NCBI GenBank assembly: GCA_011390235.1
Contig: JAABSS010000459.1
Coordinates: 1-9,883, forward strand
Origin: Desulfotignum sp.
GTDB lineage: Bacteria; Desulfobacterota; Desulfobacteria; Desulfobacterales; Desulfobacteraceae
Direction: 5' to 3'
DNA length: 9,883 nucleotides
Part shown: in pieces, positions 1-5,851 of the stretch
How the letters are laid out: each line of letters starts with the position of its first letter
Position numbering within the stretch: the stretch's first letter is position 1
Position numbers and translations under genes: made by a program
Notes under the pieces: generated by a model
The model's database searches: none
What the model saw: only the letters and a program-made list of their open reading frames with translations
What the model was told of the DNA's origin: nothing

Positions 1-581
1 CCGGTCGACAGGAAGGCTGCAGCGGCTTCAGGGATAAAGACACCCCCCCAGATGAGAATATCAAAAGGCGCTGCAGAGGATCTTTGCATTTCCCTGGCCA
101 TGGAATAGAGAGACATGGTTGTCTCACGGCTCACAAATCCTGCGGCTTCACATCCTTTCAGGACGATGTGTTCGATGCCTGAGCCGGGCTTCAGCATCTT
201 TGTTATGATGGCGGTGTCCCCGGTGATGGGAAAACAGCCATAATTTTTCGACATTTCCTCCAGGTTTTTTAAAAACAGGGTTGTGTCTTCCCGAGAAAAC
301 CCAGGGGGGCACTCTACCCAGAGGGTTTGAATCCCTGTTTCCTTTAATGTTCGCCGTAAAGACGAATCCATCATGGCAGAGGCAGACATTTTGATATCCC
401 TGACAAGACCGGCAGGGTCTGTTTTTCGTAACAAGGAAGACAGGCCGTCTGCGCTCTTCTCTCGGGAAAAATCGAAGATCGCGCAGCTTTCTGTTTGCTG
501 AGCCATTTGAATCACCGCCGGGGTTATCTCCTCAGGCCGCCAGACAAAAGCGATGGTGACATTTTGATGCTCAGTCGACAT
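1..581 (-). CDS. Partial nitronate monooxygenase/PfaD-like TIM-barrel protein, N-terminal part (possible start of a PKS/PUFA-type synthase)
   Basis: An open frame of 193 codons without a stop runs off the left edge; its ATG is at 579-581. An AAGGA Shine-Dalgarno lies 7 bases upstream of the ATG, inside the 34-base gap after the GNAT gene, so the two are probably one operon. The end of the visible protein, IWGGVFIPEAAAAFLSTG, resembles the FMN/phosphate-binding GG-I-x-TPEAAAA loop of 2-nitropropane dioxygenase/PfaD-type enoyl reductases. An earlier stretch, KGCEAAGFVSRETT, sits where those enzymes carry an EAGGH-like motif; here Phe replaces the catalytic His. Some deltaproteobacterial type I polyketide or polyunsaturated-fatty-acid-like synthases begin with such a barrel (recalled family knowledge), so this may be the first domain of a megasynthase. 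The rest of the gene is outside the window, so a stand-alone enzyme is equally possible. The frame is certain, the fold is moderately supported, and the megasynthase idea is inference. Confidence 0.6.
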   Translation of the reverse strand, partial: MSTEHQNVTIAFVWRPEEITPAVIQMAQQTESCAIFDFSREKSADGLSSLLRKTDPAGLVRDIKMSASAMMDSSLRRTLKETGIQTLWVECPPGFSREDTTLFLKNLEEMSKNYGCFPITGDTAIITKMLKPGSGIEHIVLKGCEAAGFVSRETTMSLYSMAREMQRSSAAPFDILIWGGVFIPEAAAAFLST

Positions 582-615
582 GTTTAGATCCTTTGCTTCA
601 AAGCCGTTCGTTTCA

Positions 616-1740
616 TTATGATAAAGACTTTCTGAATATTCGGTATTTTTTGACCATTTTTGCTCCGGCTTCCTCTATCAATGAGTTGACCGCCTCATTG
701 TCCTCGAGGGTCCAGCCGATTTCCATATAACGGAATTTCGCTTTATTTCTCACCACCTCATAGATATGGTGGAAGGCCAGCATGGGGAGTCCGAGTTGCC
801 GGTATTTTTCTTTGATCCCGAACATAAACAACCGCAATCCGACGATCTCTTTTCTGTACAGAAAATATTTCAGCGCCCCCAAAAGACCGACCCGCCCGTT
901 GAGACGCTTAAGCAACGGGTTGATATCGGGAAAGACCATGCAGAAGGCGGCGGGTTCATCCTCATAATAGATGAAAAAAGCCATGTCCGGATCTGTAAAT
1001 TCCATGACGTGCTTCCCGATATCCTGCATCTCTTTTTCGCTTAACGGAACGAACCCCCAGTTGCCGGACCATGCATCATTATAGATCTGCCGGATCTGAG
1101 CGATTTCAGCGTCTGCATCCTTTGGGCGAAAGTCGGTGATGCGGACCCCTTTTTTTTGGGCAATCTTGCCGGCCAGACGATCCATCCATCCGGGAAGTTC
1201 GTAATTGCTGTCTATAAGGAAAGCCAGCAGGTCTTTTTCTTTGAAGTAACCGCACGATTCGATCAGCCTTGAATAGTACGGCGGGTTATAGGTCATCATC
1301 AGGCAAGGCGGAATATCGAATCCCTGAATGAGCAATCCTGCCTCGTGATTGGTGGATGGGTTGAGCGGACCTCTTATGAAGGTCATCCCCTTGTTATGCA
1401 CCCACTTTTCCACTGAAGAGAACAGGGCTGCCGCAGCTTGCGGGTCATCCGCACATTCAAAGAACCCCCAGATGCCCATTTTTTCGTTATGGAACCGGTT
1501 ATACCGGCCATCGATAATGCCCGCAATTCTTCCCACCGTCTCTTGGCCCCGCCGTGCCAGGAAAAGAATGCGCTGGGAAAATTCCCAGAAAGGGTGCTTG
1601 AGGGGATCCAGCATCCGGTGCACCTCTTTTTTGAGAGGAGGAACCCATTTGGGGTATGCCACATAGATCTTCCAGGGCAGTTCAATGAATTCTTTTAATT
1701 CAGATCCCCTTTCCACGGTAATGATTTCAATGCCGGCCAT
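616..1740 (-). CDS. GNAT-family N-acetyltransferase-like protein (YghO-like)
   Basis: This 374-residue cytoplasmic protein has no signal peptide. Its opening (ITVERGSELKEFIELPWKIY, then YPKWVPPL) and the RGPLNPSTNHEAGLL segment are typical of the YghO-like proteins annotated as N-acetyltransferases. The C-terminal half carries a GNAT-like acyl-CoA loop, KEKYRQLGLP, around residues 310-319. It is followed by EIGWTLEDNEAVNSLIEEAG (about 340-359), the usual last strand and helix of a GNAT fold. The substrate is unknown. A longer reading from an ATG at 1773 adds 11 residues, but the ATG at 1740 is preferred because GAGGAG sits 7 bases upstream of it and the longer start would lie on the candidate promoter -10. 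The gene is first in a minus-strand operon with the NPD-like gene 34 bases downstream. Being next to a possible lipid or polyketide synthase suggests a role in acyl or amino-lipid modification, which is inference only. Confidence 0.8.
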   Translation of the reverse strand: MAGIEIITVERGSELKEFIELPWKIYVAYPKWVPPLKKEVHRMLDPLKHPFWEFSQRILFLARRGQETVGRIAGIIDGRYNRFHNEKMGIWGFFECADDPQAAAALFSSVEKWVHNKGMTFIRGPLNPSTNHEAGLLIQGFDIPPCLMMTYNPPYYSRLIESCGYFKEKDLLAFLIDSNYELPGWMDRLAGKIAQKKGVRITDFRPKDADAEIAQIRQIYNDAWSGNWGFVPLSEKEMQDIGKHVMEFTDPDMAFFIYYEDEPAAFCMVFPDINPLLKRLNGRVGLLGALKYFLYRKEIVGLRLFMFGIKEKYRQLGLPMLAFHHIYEVVRNKAKFRYMEIGWTLEDNEAVNSLIEEAGAKMVKKYRIFRKSLS

Positions 1741-1747
1741 GATTATA

Positions 1748-1753
1748 CTCCTC
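1748..1753 (-). promoter_or_regulatory. Ribosome binding site that fixes the GNAT start
   Basis: On the minus strand GAGGAG lies 7 bases before the ATG at 1738-1740. The alternative in-frame ATG at 1773 has no comparable site, so this decides the start. Confidence 0.65.
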
Positions 1754-1771
1754 AACAAAAAAAGAAATGCC

Positions 1772-1799
1772 ATTTGATGCCCATCACAACATTTGACAA
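1772..1799 (-). promoter_or_regulatory. Candidate sigma-70-type promoter for the minus-strand operon
   Basis: Reading the minus strand, TTGTCA (1794-1799; 5 of 6 to the -35 consensus) is followed after 16 bases by TCAAAT (1772-1777; 4 of 6 to the -10 consensus). It is placed about 30 bases before the GNAT start codon. It was found by eye, and such matches occur by chance in AT-rich leaders. Confidence 0.3.
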
Positions 1800-1942
1800 T
1801 AATTTTATAGACTCACCATGACCAAGAATATTCACTTTATGTGCCAGGATTCCCATACCCTGCACAACGTGATCTATCACCCTAATATCTATGGAGAATC
1901 AGCAAAAAGGGATTTACAGGCACCCATTAAGAATCTTATGAA

Positions 1943-1983
1943 AATTCGGTCATATATGACCAAGGGCTGAATATGACCGAATT
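1943..1983. promoter_or_regulatory. Operator-like inverted repeat with nested palindrome
   Basis: AATTCGGTCATAT (1943-1955) and ATATGACCGAATT (1971-1983) are a perfect 13-bp inverted repeat around a 15-base spacer. The left arm also forms the perfect 14-bp palindrome GGTCATATATGACC (1948-1961). ATATGACC therefore occurs twice in direct orientation, at 1954 and 1971, spaced 17 bases. No T-run follows, so a terminator is unlikely. Multiple half-sites in a divergent promoter region fit a dimeric or multimeric transcription factor; the factor cannot be named. Confidence 0.5.
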
Positions 1984-2122
1984 CCCTGGTTTTTCAATGC
2001 CGTTGATATCGCACTCTTTACGGCCTGATACCCCTGCCGGTCAACAGGATGCAGATTATAAACCGGATACAAAAGTCCCGGCACGTTAATTGAAGTATAT
2101 CAGTCTGTGAATGGATCCATCA

Positions 2123-2143
2123 CACGGATATACATCATCCGTG
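2123..2143 (+). promoter_or_regulatory. Hairpin in the leader of the VWA-OmpA gene
   Basis: CACGGAT (2123-2129) and ATCCGTG (2137-2143) pair perfectly across a 7-base loop, ending 35 bases before the start codon and outside the AAGGAG site. It could be an mRNA leader structure or a protein binding site. The arms are short, so chance is possible. Confidence 0.3.
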
Positions 2144-2178
2144 AATCCAAAAACCCAAATATATAAAGGAGAACTTTC

Positions 2179-3309
2179 ATGAAATCTTTCAGTATTCAAT
2201 TCTTAACGGCCCTGGTCATCGCTTTTGTGCTGTCGGGGTGTTATGCCCAAAAGGAGGTTCAGACCCTCCCCGCATTTACCCTGACCCCATTCAGCGCAAA
2301 TGAGTATGAGTCATCCATTGATAATTTTGTCATGGTTCTGGATGCATCCAGTTCCATGGACAAGCCATACATGGGAAATAAAAAATTTGATATGGCCACC
2401 CAAATTGTCAGCCGCATCAATCAGACCCTGCCGGAACTGGGCCAGAACAGTGCGCTCCGGTCCTTTGGTCACAGCCCTGCCGTTTCCGACAAAAACACGG
2501 TTCTTTTTTACGGCATGGAGGAATATTCCACATATGCCCTGGGTGAAAATTTAAAAAAGATAACCGAAGCAGGTGGTACAAGCCCCATGCATAGGGCGCT
2601 TACCGCATCCGGACAGGAAGAACTGAAACCTGTTTCCGGTAATACCGCTGTGATTATTATCAGTGACGGTCAGCCGGAAGCCAGTTTAGAATCCCCCATT
2701 ACCCTGAAAGCAGCCCAGGCCTTGAAGGATCAACTGGGTTCGGGGCTTTGCTATTACCCCATCCTTGTTGGTGATGATGAAAAAGGGGTTGCCCTCATGG
2801 ATGACATCGTCCGTATCAGCAATTGCGGCTTTGTGTCCAACGCAGATGACCTGTTGACGGACGCGGGCATGGCCAGCTTTGTCGAAGACATTTTTCTGAC
2901 TCAGAAATCCCCGGCGCCGGTCGCCCCGGCCCCGGCCCCGGCCCCATTGAAAGGGACAAATGCCGAGGGTATCTGGGTGGTGGATGAGGCCTATTTTGAT
3001 TTCGATAAATCCGTGGTCAAACCAGAGGCTTTTGATTATCTTGATCAGATTGCAGAGGTTTTGAAAACGCATCCCCAGATTACTGTTAAAGTTCAAGGTC
3101 ATACAGACAATGTCGGCTCCAAAGCATACAATGATGCACTGTCCATGAGACGGGCCCAGGCCGTAAAGACCTATCTGGTAAGCAAAGGGGTTCAAAAAGA
3201 GCGTCTGAGCATTGAAGGATTCGGATTCTCCAAACCGGTGGCGCCTAACGACACAGCTCAGGGACGGGCCCTGAACCGGCGTGTTGAACTCCATCCCATG
3301 AATTTATAA
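2179..3309 (+). CDS. VWA-OmpA fusion lipoprotein
   Basis: A 376-residue envelope protein. A lipoprotein signal peptide ends in the lipobox L18-S19-G20-C21, so the mature protein should be acylated at C21. A von Willebrand factor A domain follows (about 48-240). It has the full metal-ion site: D55-x-S57-x-S59 in VLDASSS, T134 in EAGGTSP and D163 in IISDGQPE, so it should bind a divalent cation and a protein partner. A Pro-Ala linker (about 244-257) leads to an OmpA C-terminal domain (about 260-376) with FDFDKSVVKPEA and the peptidoglycan-binding residues D310 (HTDN) and R325 (MRRAQAV). The family role is anchoring the outer membrane to peptidoglycan; the VWA part suggests it also holds or senses a partner. 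AAGGAG lies 8 bases before the ATG. The next gene starts after 15 bases, so it probably heads an operon. Other names for such fusions are OmpA family or VWA domain protein. Confidence 0.92.
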   Translation: MKSFSIQFLTALVIAFVLSGCYAQKEVQTLPAFTLTPFSANEYESSIDNFVMVLDASSSMDKPYMGNKKFDMATQIVSRINQTLPELGQNSALRSFGHSPAVSDKNTVLFYGMEEYSTYALGENLKKITEAGGTSPMHRALTASGQEELKPVSGNTAVIIISDGQPEASLESPITLKAAQALKDQLGSGLCYYPILVGDDEKGVALMDDIVRISNCGFVSNADDLLTDAGMASFVEDIFLTQKSPAPVAPAPAPAPLKGTNAEGIWVVDEAYFDFDKSVVKPEAFDYLDQIAEVLKTHPQITVKVQGHTDNVGSKAYNDALSMRRAQAVKTYLVSKGVQKERLSIEGFGFSKPVAPNDTAQGRALNRRVELHPMNL

Positions 3310-3324
3310 TTTAAAGGTGTCATT

Positions 3325-3639
3325 ATGAATAAGATCCGTTTTTTTAGACAGTTGGTTATCCTACTGTTTCTGACGGCCCTCATCGCAGGGTGTGCGGGAA
3401 CACGAACAAGTGAAAGCACAGGCGAATACATGGATAACTCCGTCATCACCGCCAAGGTGAAGGCGGCAATACTGGAAGACCCGATGCTGAAGGTGTTCCA
3501 GATCAATGTCGAGACGTTTAAGGGAGAAGTACAGCTGAGCGGTTTTGTGGATTCCGCCGAAGCCGCTGCCAGGGCGGTGCAAATCACCCGAGGGGTGAAA
3601 GGGGTTACATCGGTTAAGAACAGTATGGTTGTAAAATAA
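3325..3639 (+). CDS. BON-domain lipoprotein
   Basis: A 104-residue lipoprotein. The signal peptide ends in I20-A21-G22-C23 and is followed by a short polar stretch rich in Ser and Thr. A single BON domain occupies about residues 37-104: ITAKVKAAILEDP for the first helix, INVETFKGEVQLSGFVDS for the strand pair, and GVKGVTSVKNSMVV for the closing part. BON domains (OsmY, Kbp and related proteins) bind phospholipid or other envelope ligands and are often induced by osmotic stress; the ligand here is unknown. AAAGG lies shortly before the ATG, and the gap to the upstream VWA-OmpA gene is only 15 bases, so the two lipoproteins are likely co-transcribed. Confidence 0.9.
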   Translation: MNKIRFFRQLVILLFLTALIAGCAGTRTSESTGEYMDNSVITAKVKAAILEDPMLKVFQINVETFKGEVQLSGFVDSAEAAARAVQITRGVKGVTSVKNSMVVK

Positions 3640-3650
3640 GCCGGGGCTGG

Positions 3651-3815
3651 GTGAAGCATCCGGGGAGTGGCAGTCATGAAGAGTTTAAATCTGATGGATT
3701 GCCGCTCCACCCGGGTGTTCCGGCCGGAGAATCCTATCCATTGCCGCCCATCATTGGCGGCCTTGCATTGGTGGGTGGTATCGCGCTGCTGGTCATGGGA
3801 AGAAAAAATACCTGA
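3651..3815 (+). pseudogene. Small one-helix membrane ORF, likely truncated relative of a two-helix family (DUF3185-like)
   Basis: A 54-codon frame starting with GTG fills the gap between the BON lipoprotein and the CsbD gene; it is too short for routine ORF calling. Its last 27 residues form one strong membrane helix preceded by a proline motif: SYPLPP, then IIGGLALVGGIALLVMG, ending RKNT. From memory, small stress-associated membrane proteins of about 70 residues carry a PLPPI-GG-ALVGG-LLVVG second helix like this one and an extra helix at the N-terminus. Here the first helix is missing; the N-terminal half is polar (about HEEFKSDGLPLHPGVPAGE) and the start has only a poor CCGGGG site. It may be a decayed gene or a shortened but working peptide. 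The frame ends 16 bases before the CsbD start. The DNA also has two adjacent 10-bp palindromes, CACCCGGGTG (3708-3717) and TCCGGCCGGA (3719-3728). Confidence 0.45.
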
Positions 3816-3831
3816 AAAGAGAAGAAACATC

Positions 3832-4011
3832 ATGAAATCAAGTACTCAGGACAAGTTGGAAGGCAAGTGGCACAAAATCAAGGGAAAAATCAAACAGGTC
3901 ACCGGAAAAGCAGTCGGGAACCGGGACCTGGAAGTCAAAGGCAAGGCTGAAAACAGAGCCGGGAAGGTTCAGGAAAAGATCGGCCAGATCAAGGATGTCA
4001 CCGGGAAATAA
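3832..4011 (+). CDS. CsbD family stress protein
   Basis: A 59-residue, very hydrophilic, Lys-rich protein without signal peptide. Its sequence pattern, KLEGKWHKIKGKIKQVTGK followed by a second repeat-like helix AENRAGKVQEKIGQIKD, is the CsbD signature. Family members (Bacillus CsbD, E. coli YjbJ) are abundant small proteins of general stress and stationary phase; no biochemical activity is established. The start is taken at 3832. A longer in-frame ATG at 3667 would add 55 residues without CsbD character (they are out of frame with the membrane ORF at 3651-3815), so it is rejected. The ribosome site is weak (GAGAAG). The gene is in the middle of the plus-strand stress cassette. Confidence 0.9.
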   Translation: MKSSTQDKLEGKWHKIKGKIKQVTGKAVGNRDLEVKGKAENRAGKVQEKIGQIKDVTGK

Positions 4012-4067
4012 ACATGGACGCCTGTTAAAAAATTTGATGGCGTTAAACGTTAAAACAGGAGGTTAAA

Positions 4068-4217
4068 ATGCTTTGGACTATATTTGTGATTCTACTAATT
4101 TTGTGGGCGCTTGGACTGTTGACCGGTTATACGATGGGCGGCGTCATTCACGCGCTGCTGGTGGTCGCCATCGTTGTGATCCTGATTCAGGTGATTCAAG
4201 GACGAAGACGGGTGTAA
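4068..4217 (+). CDS. lmo0937-like small membrane protein
   Basis: A 49-residue membrane peptide, too short for routine ORF calling. It has two hydrophobic helices (about residues 3-18 and 26-43) split by a short TGYTMGG turn, and a basic tail QGRRRV. This layout, and the LWTIFVILLILWALGLL opening, match the lmo0937 family, which is common next to CsbD and BON genes in stress loci. No molecular function is established. A near-perfect AGGAGG (4057-4062) sits 5 bases before the ATG, the strongest ribosome site in the window. A 7-bp hairpin overlaps its stop codon. Confidence 0.87.
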   Translation: MLWTIFVILLILWALGLLTGYTMGGVIHALLVVAIVVILIQVIQGRRRV

Positions 4218-4223
4218 CCCGTC
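4207..4223 (+). other. Perfect hairpin across the stop codon of the lmo0937-like gene
   Basis: GACGGGT (4207-4213) and ACCCGTC (4217-4223) pair perfectly around the loop GTA. The TAA stop occupies 4215-4217. No T-run follows, so it is not a standard intrinsic terminator. It could protect the 3' end of the upstream mRNA or affect translation of what follows. Confidence 0.4.
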
Positions 4224-4267
4224 GAATTCTTGCTGGACAAGGCGGGCTGTTAAAAAAAGAGGCTGGT

Positions 4268-4339
4268 ATGGAAAATATTGAATTCATGGAACCATGGGTC
4301 CTGGCATGTGTTGCGGGCGCGGGGGTTGCGGCGCTGTGA
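4268..4339 (+). CDS. 23-residue leader-like ORF overlapping the pyruvate kinase start
   Basis: A short frame begins with ATG at 4268, with GAGG placed 5 bases upstream, and encodes MENIEFMEPWVLACVAGAGV plus AAL, a partly hydrophobic peptide. Its TGA (4337-4339) overlaps the GTG start of pyruvate kinase (4336-4338) in a GTGA arrangement. The kinase GTG has no good ribosome site of its own, so translation coupled to this leader is a plausible job. It may also be the remnant of a one-helix membrane protein. No homologue is recognised; expression is inference. Confidence 0.4.
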   Translation: MENIEFMEPWVLACVAGAGVAAL

Positions 4340-5775
4340 GGCTGCCAGCGCATAAAACCAAAATCGTCTGCACCATTGGCCCGGCCTCACGATCGGAGGC
4401 GGTGCTGGAGCAACTCATTTTCCAGGGGATGAATGTGGCGCGGCTCAACTTTGCCCATGGAACCGTGCAGGGGCACAGGGAGGATATCGGGCGCATTCGT
4501 GCCGTGGCGGCAAGGACAGAGCGTTCCTGTCTGATCATGGCGGATCTTCCCGGTCCCAAAATACGCATCGGCAAACTCATGAATGAACCGCTGCTGCTGG
4601 AAAAAGGCAATGAGGTCATATTGACCGTCCAGGATTCTGTGGGCACGGCCGGTCAGATACCTGTCGAATATAAGAGATTGCCCGAGAGCGTGAATCCCGG
4701 CAGCCTGGTTTTCCTTAATGACGGTTTCATTCAGCTTCAGGTGGAAAAAGTCCTAAAAGATAAGGTCTTCTGTCGGACGGTTATCGGGGGCCCGCTTCTT
4801 TCCTACAAGGGATTACATCTTCCCGGGGTAAAGATATTCGCGGATGCGGTGTCGGATACGGATCTTGAATTTATCGCCTTTGCCCTGCAGGAGGGAGTGG
4901 ATGCCTTTGGGGTTTCATTTGCAGAGTCAGCCGACGACATCCGCAAGGTAAAGGCTTTTGCACAAAAACACGGGCACTCCGCGTATGTGGTTGCCAAAAT
5001 CGAGCGGGCCGAGGCCATTGCCAATTTTGATGAAATTGTCACCGCAGCAGATGCCATCATGATTGCACGCGGCGATCTGGGAGTTCAGATCCCCATAGAG
5101 GATGTGCCAGCGGTTCAGAAAAAACTGATCAACAAGGCCAATCTTTTAGGCCGGCCCGTGATAACAGCAACGCAGATGTTGTTGTCCATGACAGAGAATA
5201 TCCGGCCGACCCGTGCCGAGGTATCTGATGTGGCCAATGCGATTTTTGACGGGACAGACGCGGTGATGCTGTCCGAAGAGACGGCCATCGGAAAATATCC
5301 TGTGGAGACGGTTGAAATGATAGCTAAAATAGCCACATCCGCCGAGCGGGAACGTAAGGCTGTCCAGACCCTGGCCGATTTGCCCGCATATTTCAGGACG
5401 GGGGCGGGTTCCGACAATGTCCGTGTCGAGGACGCCTTTTCCCTGAATACCGTTGAATGCGCCAACGCATTACATGTACGCTATATTCTGGCCCGTACGA
5501 AAAGCAAGGGGGCTGCGTGTTTTATTTCCAGATTCAAGCCGGACTGCTGGATACTTTCCTTTGGCGGTGAAGGTAAAACAAACAACTTTCCGGCCCTGTC
5601 TTACGGGGTTTATCCTGTCTGTCTCGAGGATGAAACAGATGCCTTTTCCGATATGGCGATGCGGTTTCTGATCAAGGTCGGGATGGTTGAAAAAGACGAG
5701 AAAATGATTTTGATAGAGGATGAATTGCATGACGTCATGCCGGAAACCTTGTTGATGAAAATTTTTAAAGTATGA
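4336..5775 (+). CDS. pyk: Pyruvate kinase
   Basis: This cytoplasmic enzyme converts phosphoenolpyruvate and ADP to pyruvate and ATP. From the GTG at 4336 it has 479 residues, the normal bacterial length, and begins [18 protein letters not shown] like other family members. An in-frame ATG at 4294 would add 14 Cys/Gly-rich residues not seen in the family. The barrel has [13 protein letters not shown]221 and E223 in AKIERAEA, D247 in ARGDLG, T279 in ITATQM, and [20 protein letters not shown]; the B domain is inserted after about residue 77 and the C domain starts near 360. Family-unusual residues are FAHG for [12 protein letters not shown] for ATQMLESM, and SEETA for SGETA. The site D70-LPGPK-IRI has Lys75 where potassium-dependent enzymes have Glu (rabbit E117), with Leu and Ile at the co-varying positions, which predicts potassium-independent activity. 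The gene lies 76 bases upstream of the glucan phosphorylase. Confidence 0.95.
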   Translation: MRLPAHKTKIVCTIGPASRSEAVLEQLIFQGMNVARLNFAHGTVQGHREDIGRIRAVAARTERSCLIMADLPGPKIRIGKLMNEPLLLEKGNEVILTVQDSVGTAGQIPVEYKRLPESVNPGSLVFLNDGFIQLQVEKVLKDKVFCRTVIGGPLLSYKGLHLPGVKIFADAVSDTDLEFIAFALQEGVDAFGVSFAESADDIRKVKAFAQKHGHSAYVVAKIERAEAIANFDEIVTAADAIMIARGDLGVQIPIEDVPAVQKKLINKANLLGRPVITATQMLLSMTENIRPTRAEVSDVANAIFDGTDAVMLSEETAIGKYPVETVEMIAKIATSAERERKAVQTLADLPAYFRTGAGSDNVRVEDAFSLNTVECANALHVRYILARTKSKGAACFISRFKPDCWILSFGGEGKTNNFPALSYGVYPVCLEDETDAFSDMAMRFLIKVGMVEKDEKMILIEDELHDVMPETLLMKIFKV

Positions 5776-5783
5776 ACAAGGGG

Positions 5784-5814
5784 TGCGAAGACAAAACGCC
5801 CTGTTTTGTCCGCA
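5784..5814 (+). other. Hairpin between pyruvate kinase and glucan phosphorylase
   Basis: GACAAAAC (5790-5797) and GTTTTGTC (5803-5810) form a perfect 8-bp stem with loop GCCCT. Outer arms TGCG (5784-5787) and CGCA (5811-5814) extend it to 12 pairs, with a 2-base AA bulge on the left side. The A-rich sequence that follows rules out a standard terminator. A role in mRNA processing or differential stability of the two messages is possible. Confidence 0.45.
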
Positions 5815-5851
5815 GAAAAACGGTAATGCCCTGGGGCGACTGGAGAAGGAT

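Larger units (their letters stand above)
1741..2178. other. Divergent intergenic control region
   Basis: These 438 bases separate the minus-strand operon from the plus-strand cassette. No convincing gene was found: the longest plus-strand frame starting with ATG (1818-1970, 50 codons) has no Shine-Dalgarno and no recognisable sequence. The region is AT-rich and contains the palindrome cluster at 1943-1983, a separate ATGACCAAG copy at 1818-1826 and the leader hairpin at 2123-2143, so a regulatory role is the simplest reading. Confidence 0.6.

Noticed and set aside
1818..1970. A 50-codon plus-strand ORF beginning MTKNIHFMCQDSH in the divergent region
   Set aside because: No Shine-Dalgarno, no recognisable family, and it overlaps the palindrome cluster; most likely a chance frame.
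1997..2089. A 30-codon ORF beginning MPLISHSLRPDTP
   Set aside because: Very short, no ribosome site and no known similarity.
2686..3294. Long minus-strand frame opposite the VWA-OmpA gene
   Set aside because: The plus strand carries an unambiguous lipoprotein with all domain motifs; the antisense frame has no family-like sequence.
3667..3831. N-terminal extension of the CsbD gene
   Set aside because: The extra residues have no CsbD character and are in a different frame from the membrane-helix ORF that explains this DNA better.
4018..4043. ACGCC/GGCGT and CCTGTT/AACAGG pairings between csbD and the lmo0937-like gene
   Set aside because: Short arms, long loops and mutually exclusive pairings; no firm structure or terminator can be claimed.
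4073..4267. Plus-strand frame MDYICDSTNFVG overlapping the lmo0937-like gene
   Set aside because: It is an out-of-frame shadow of a clear small membrane protein gene; only the last 24 codons (from 4268) have their own ribosome site.
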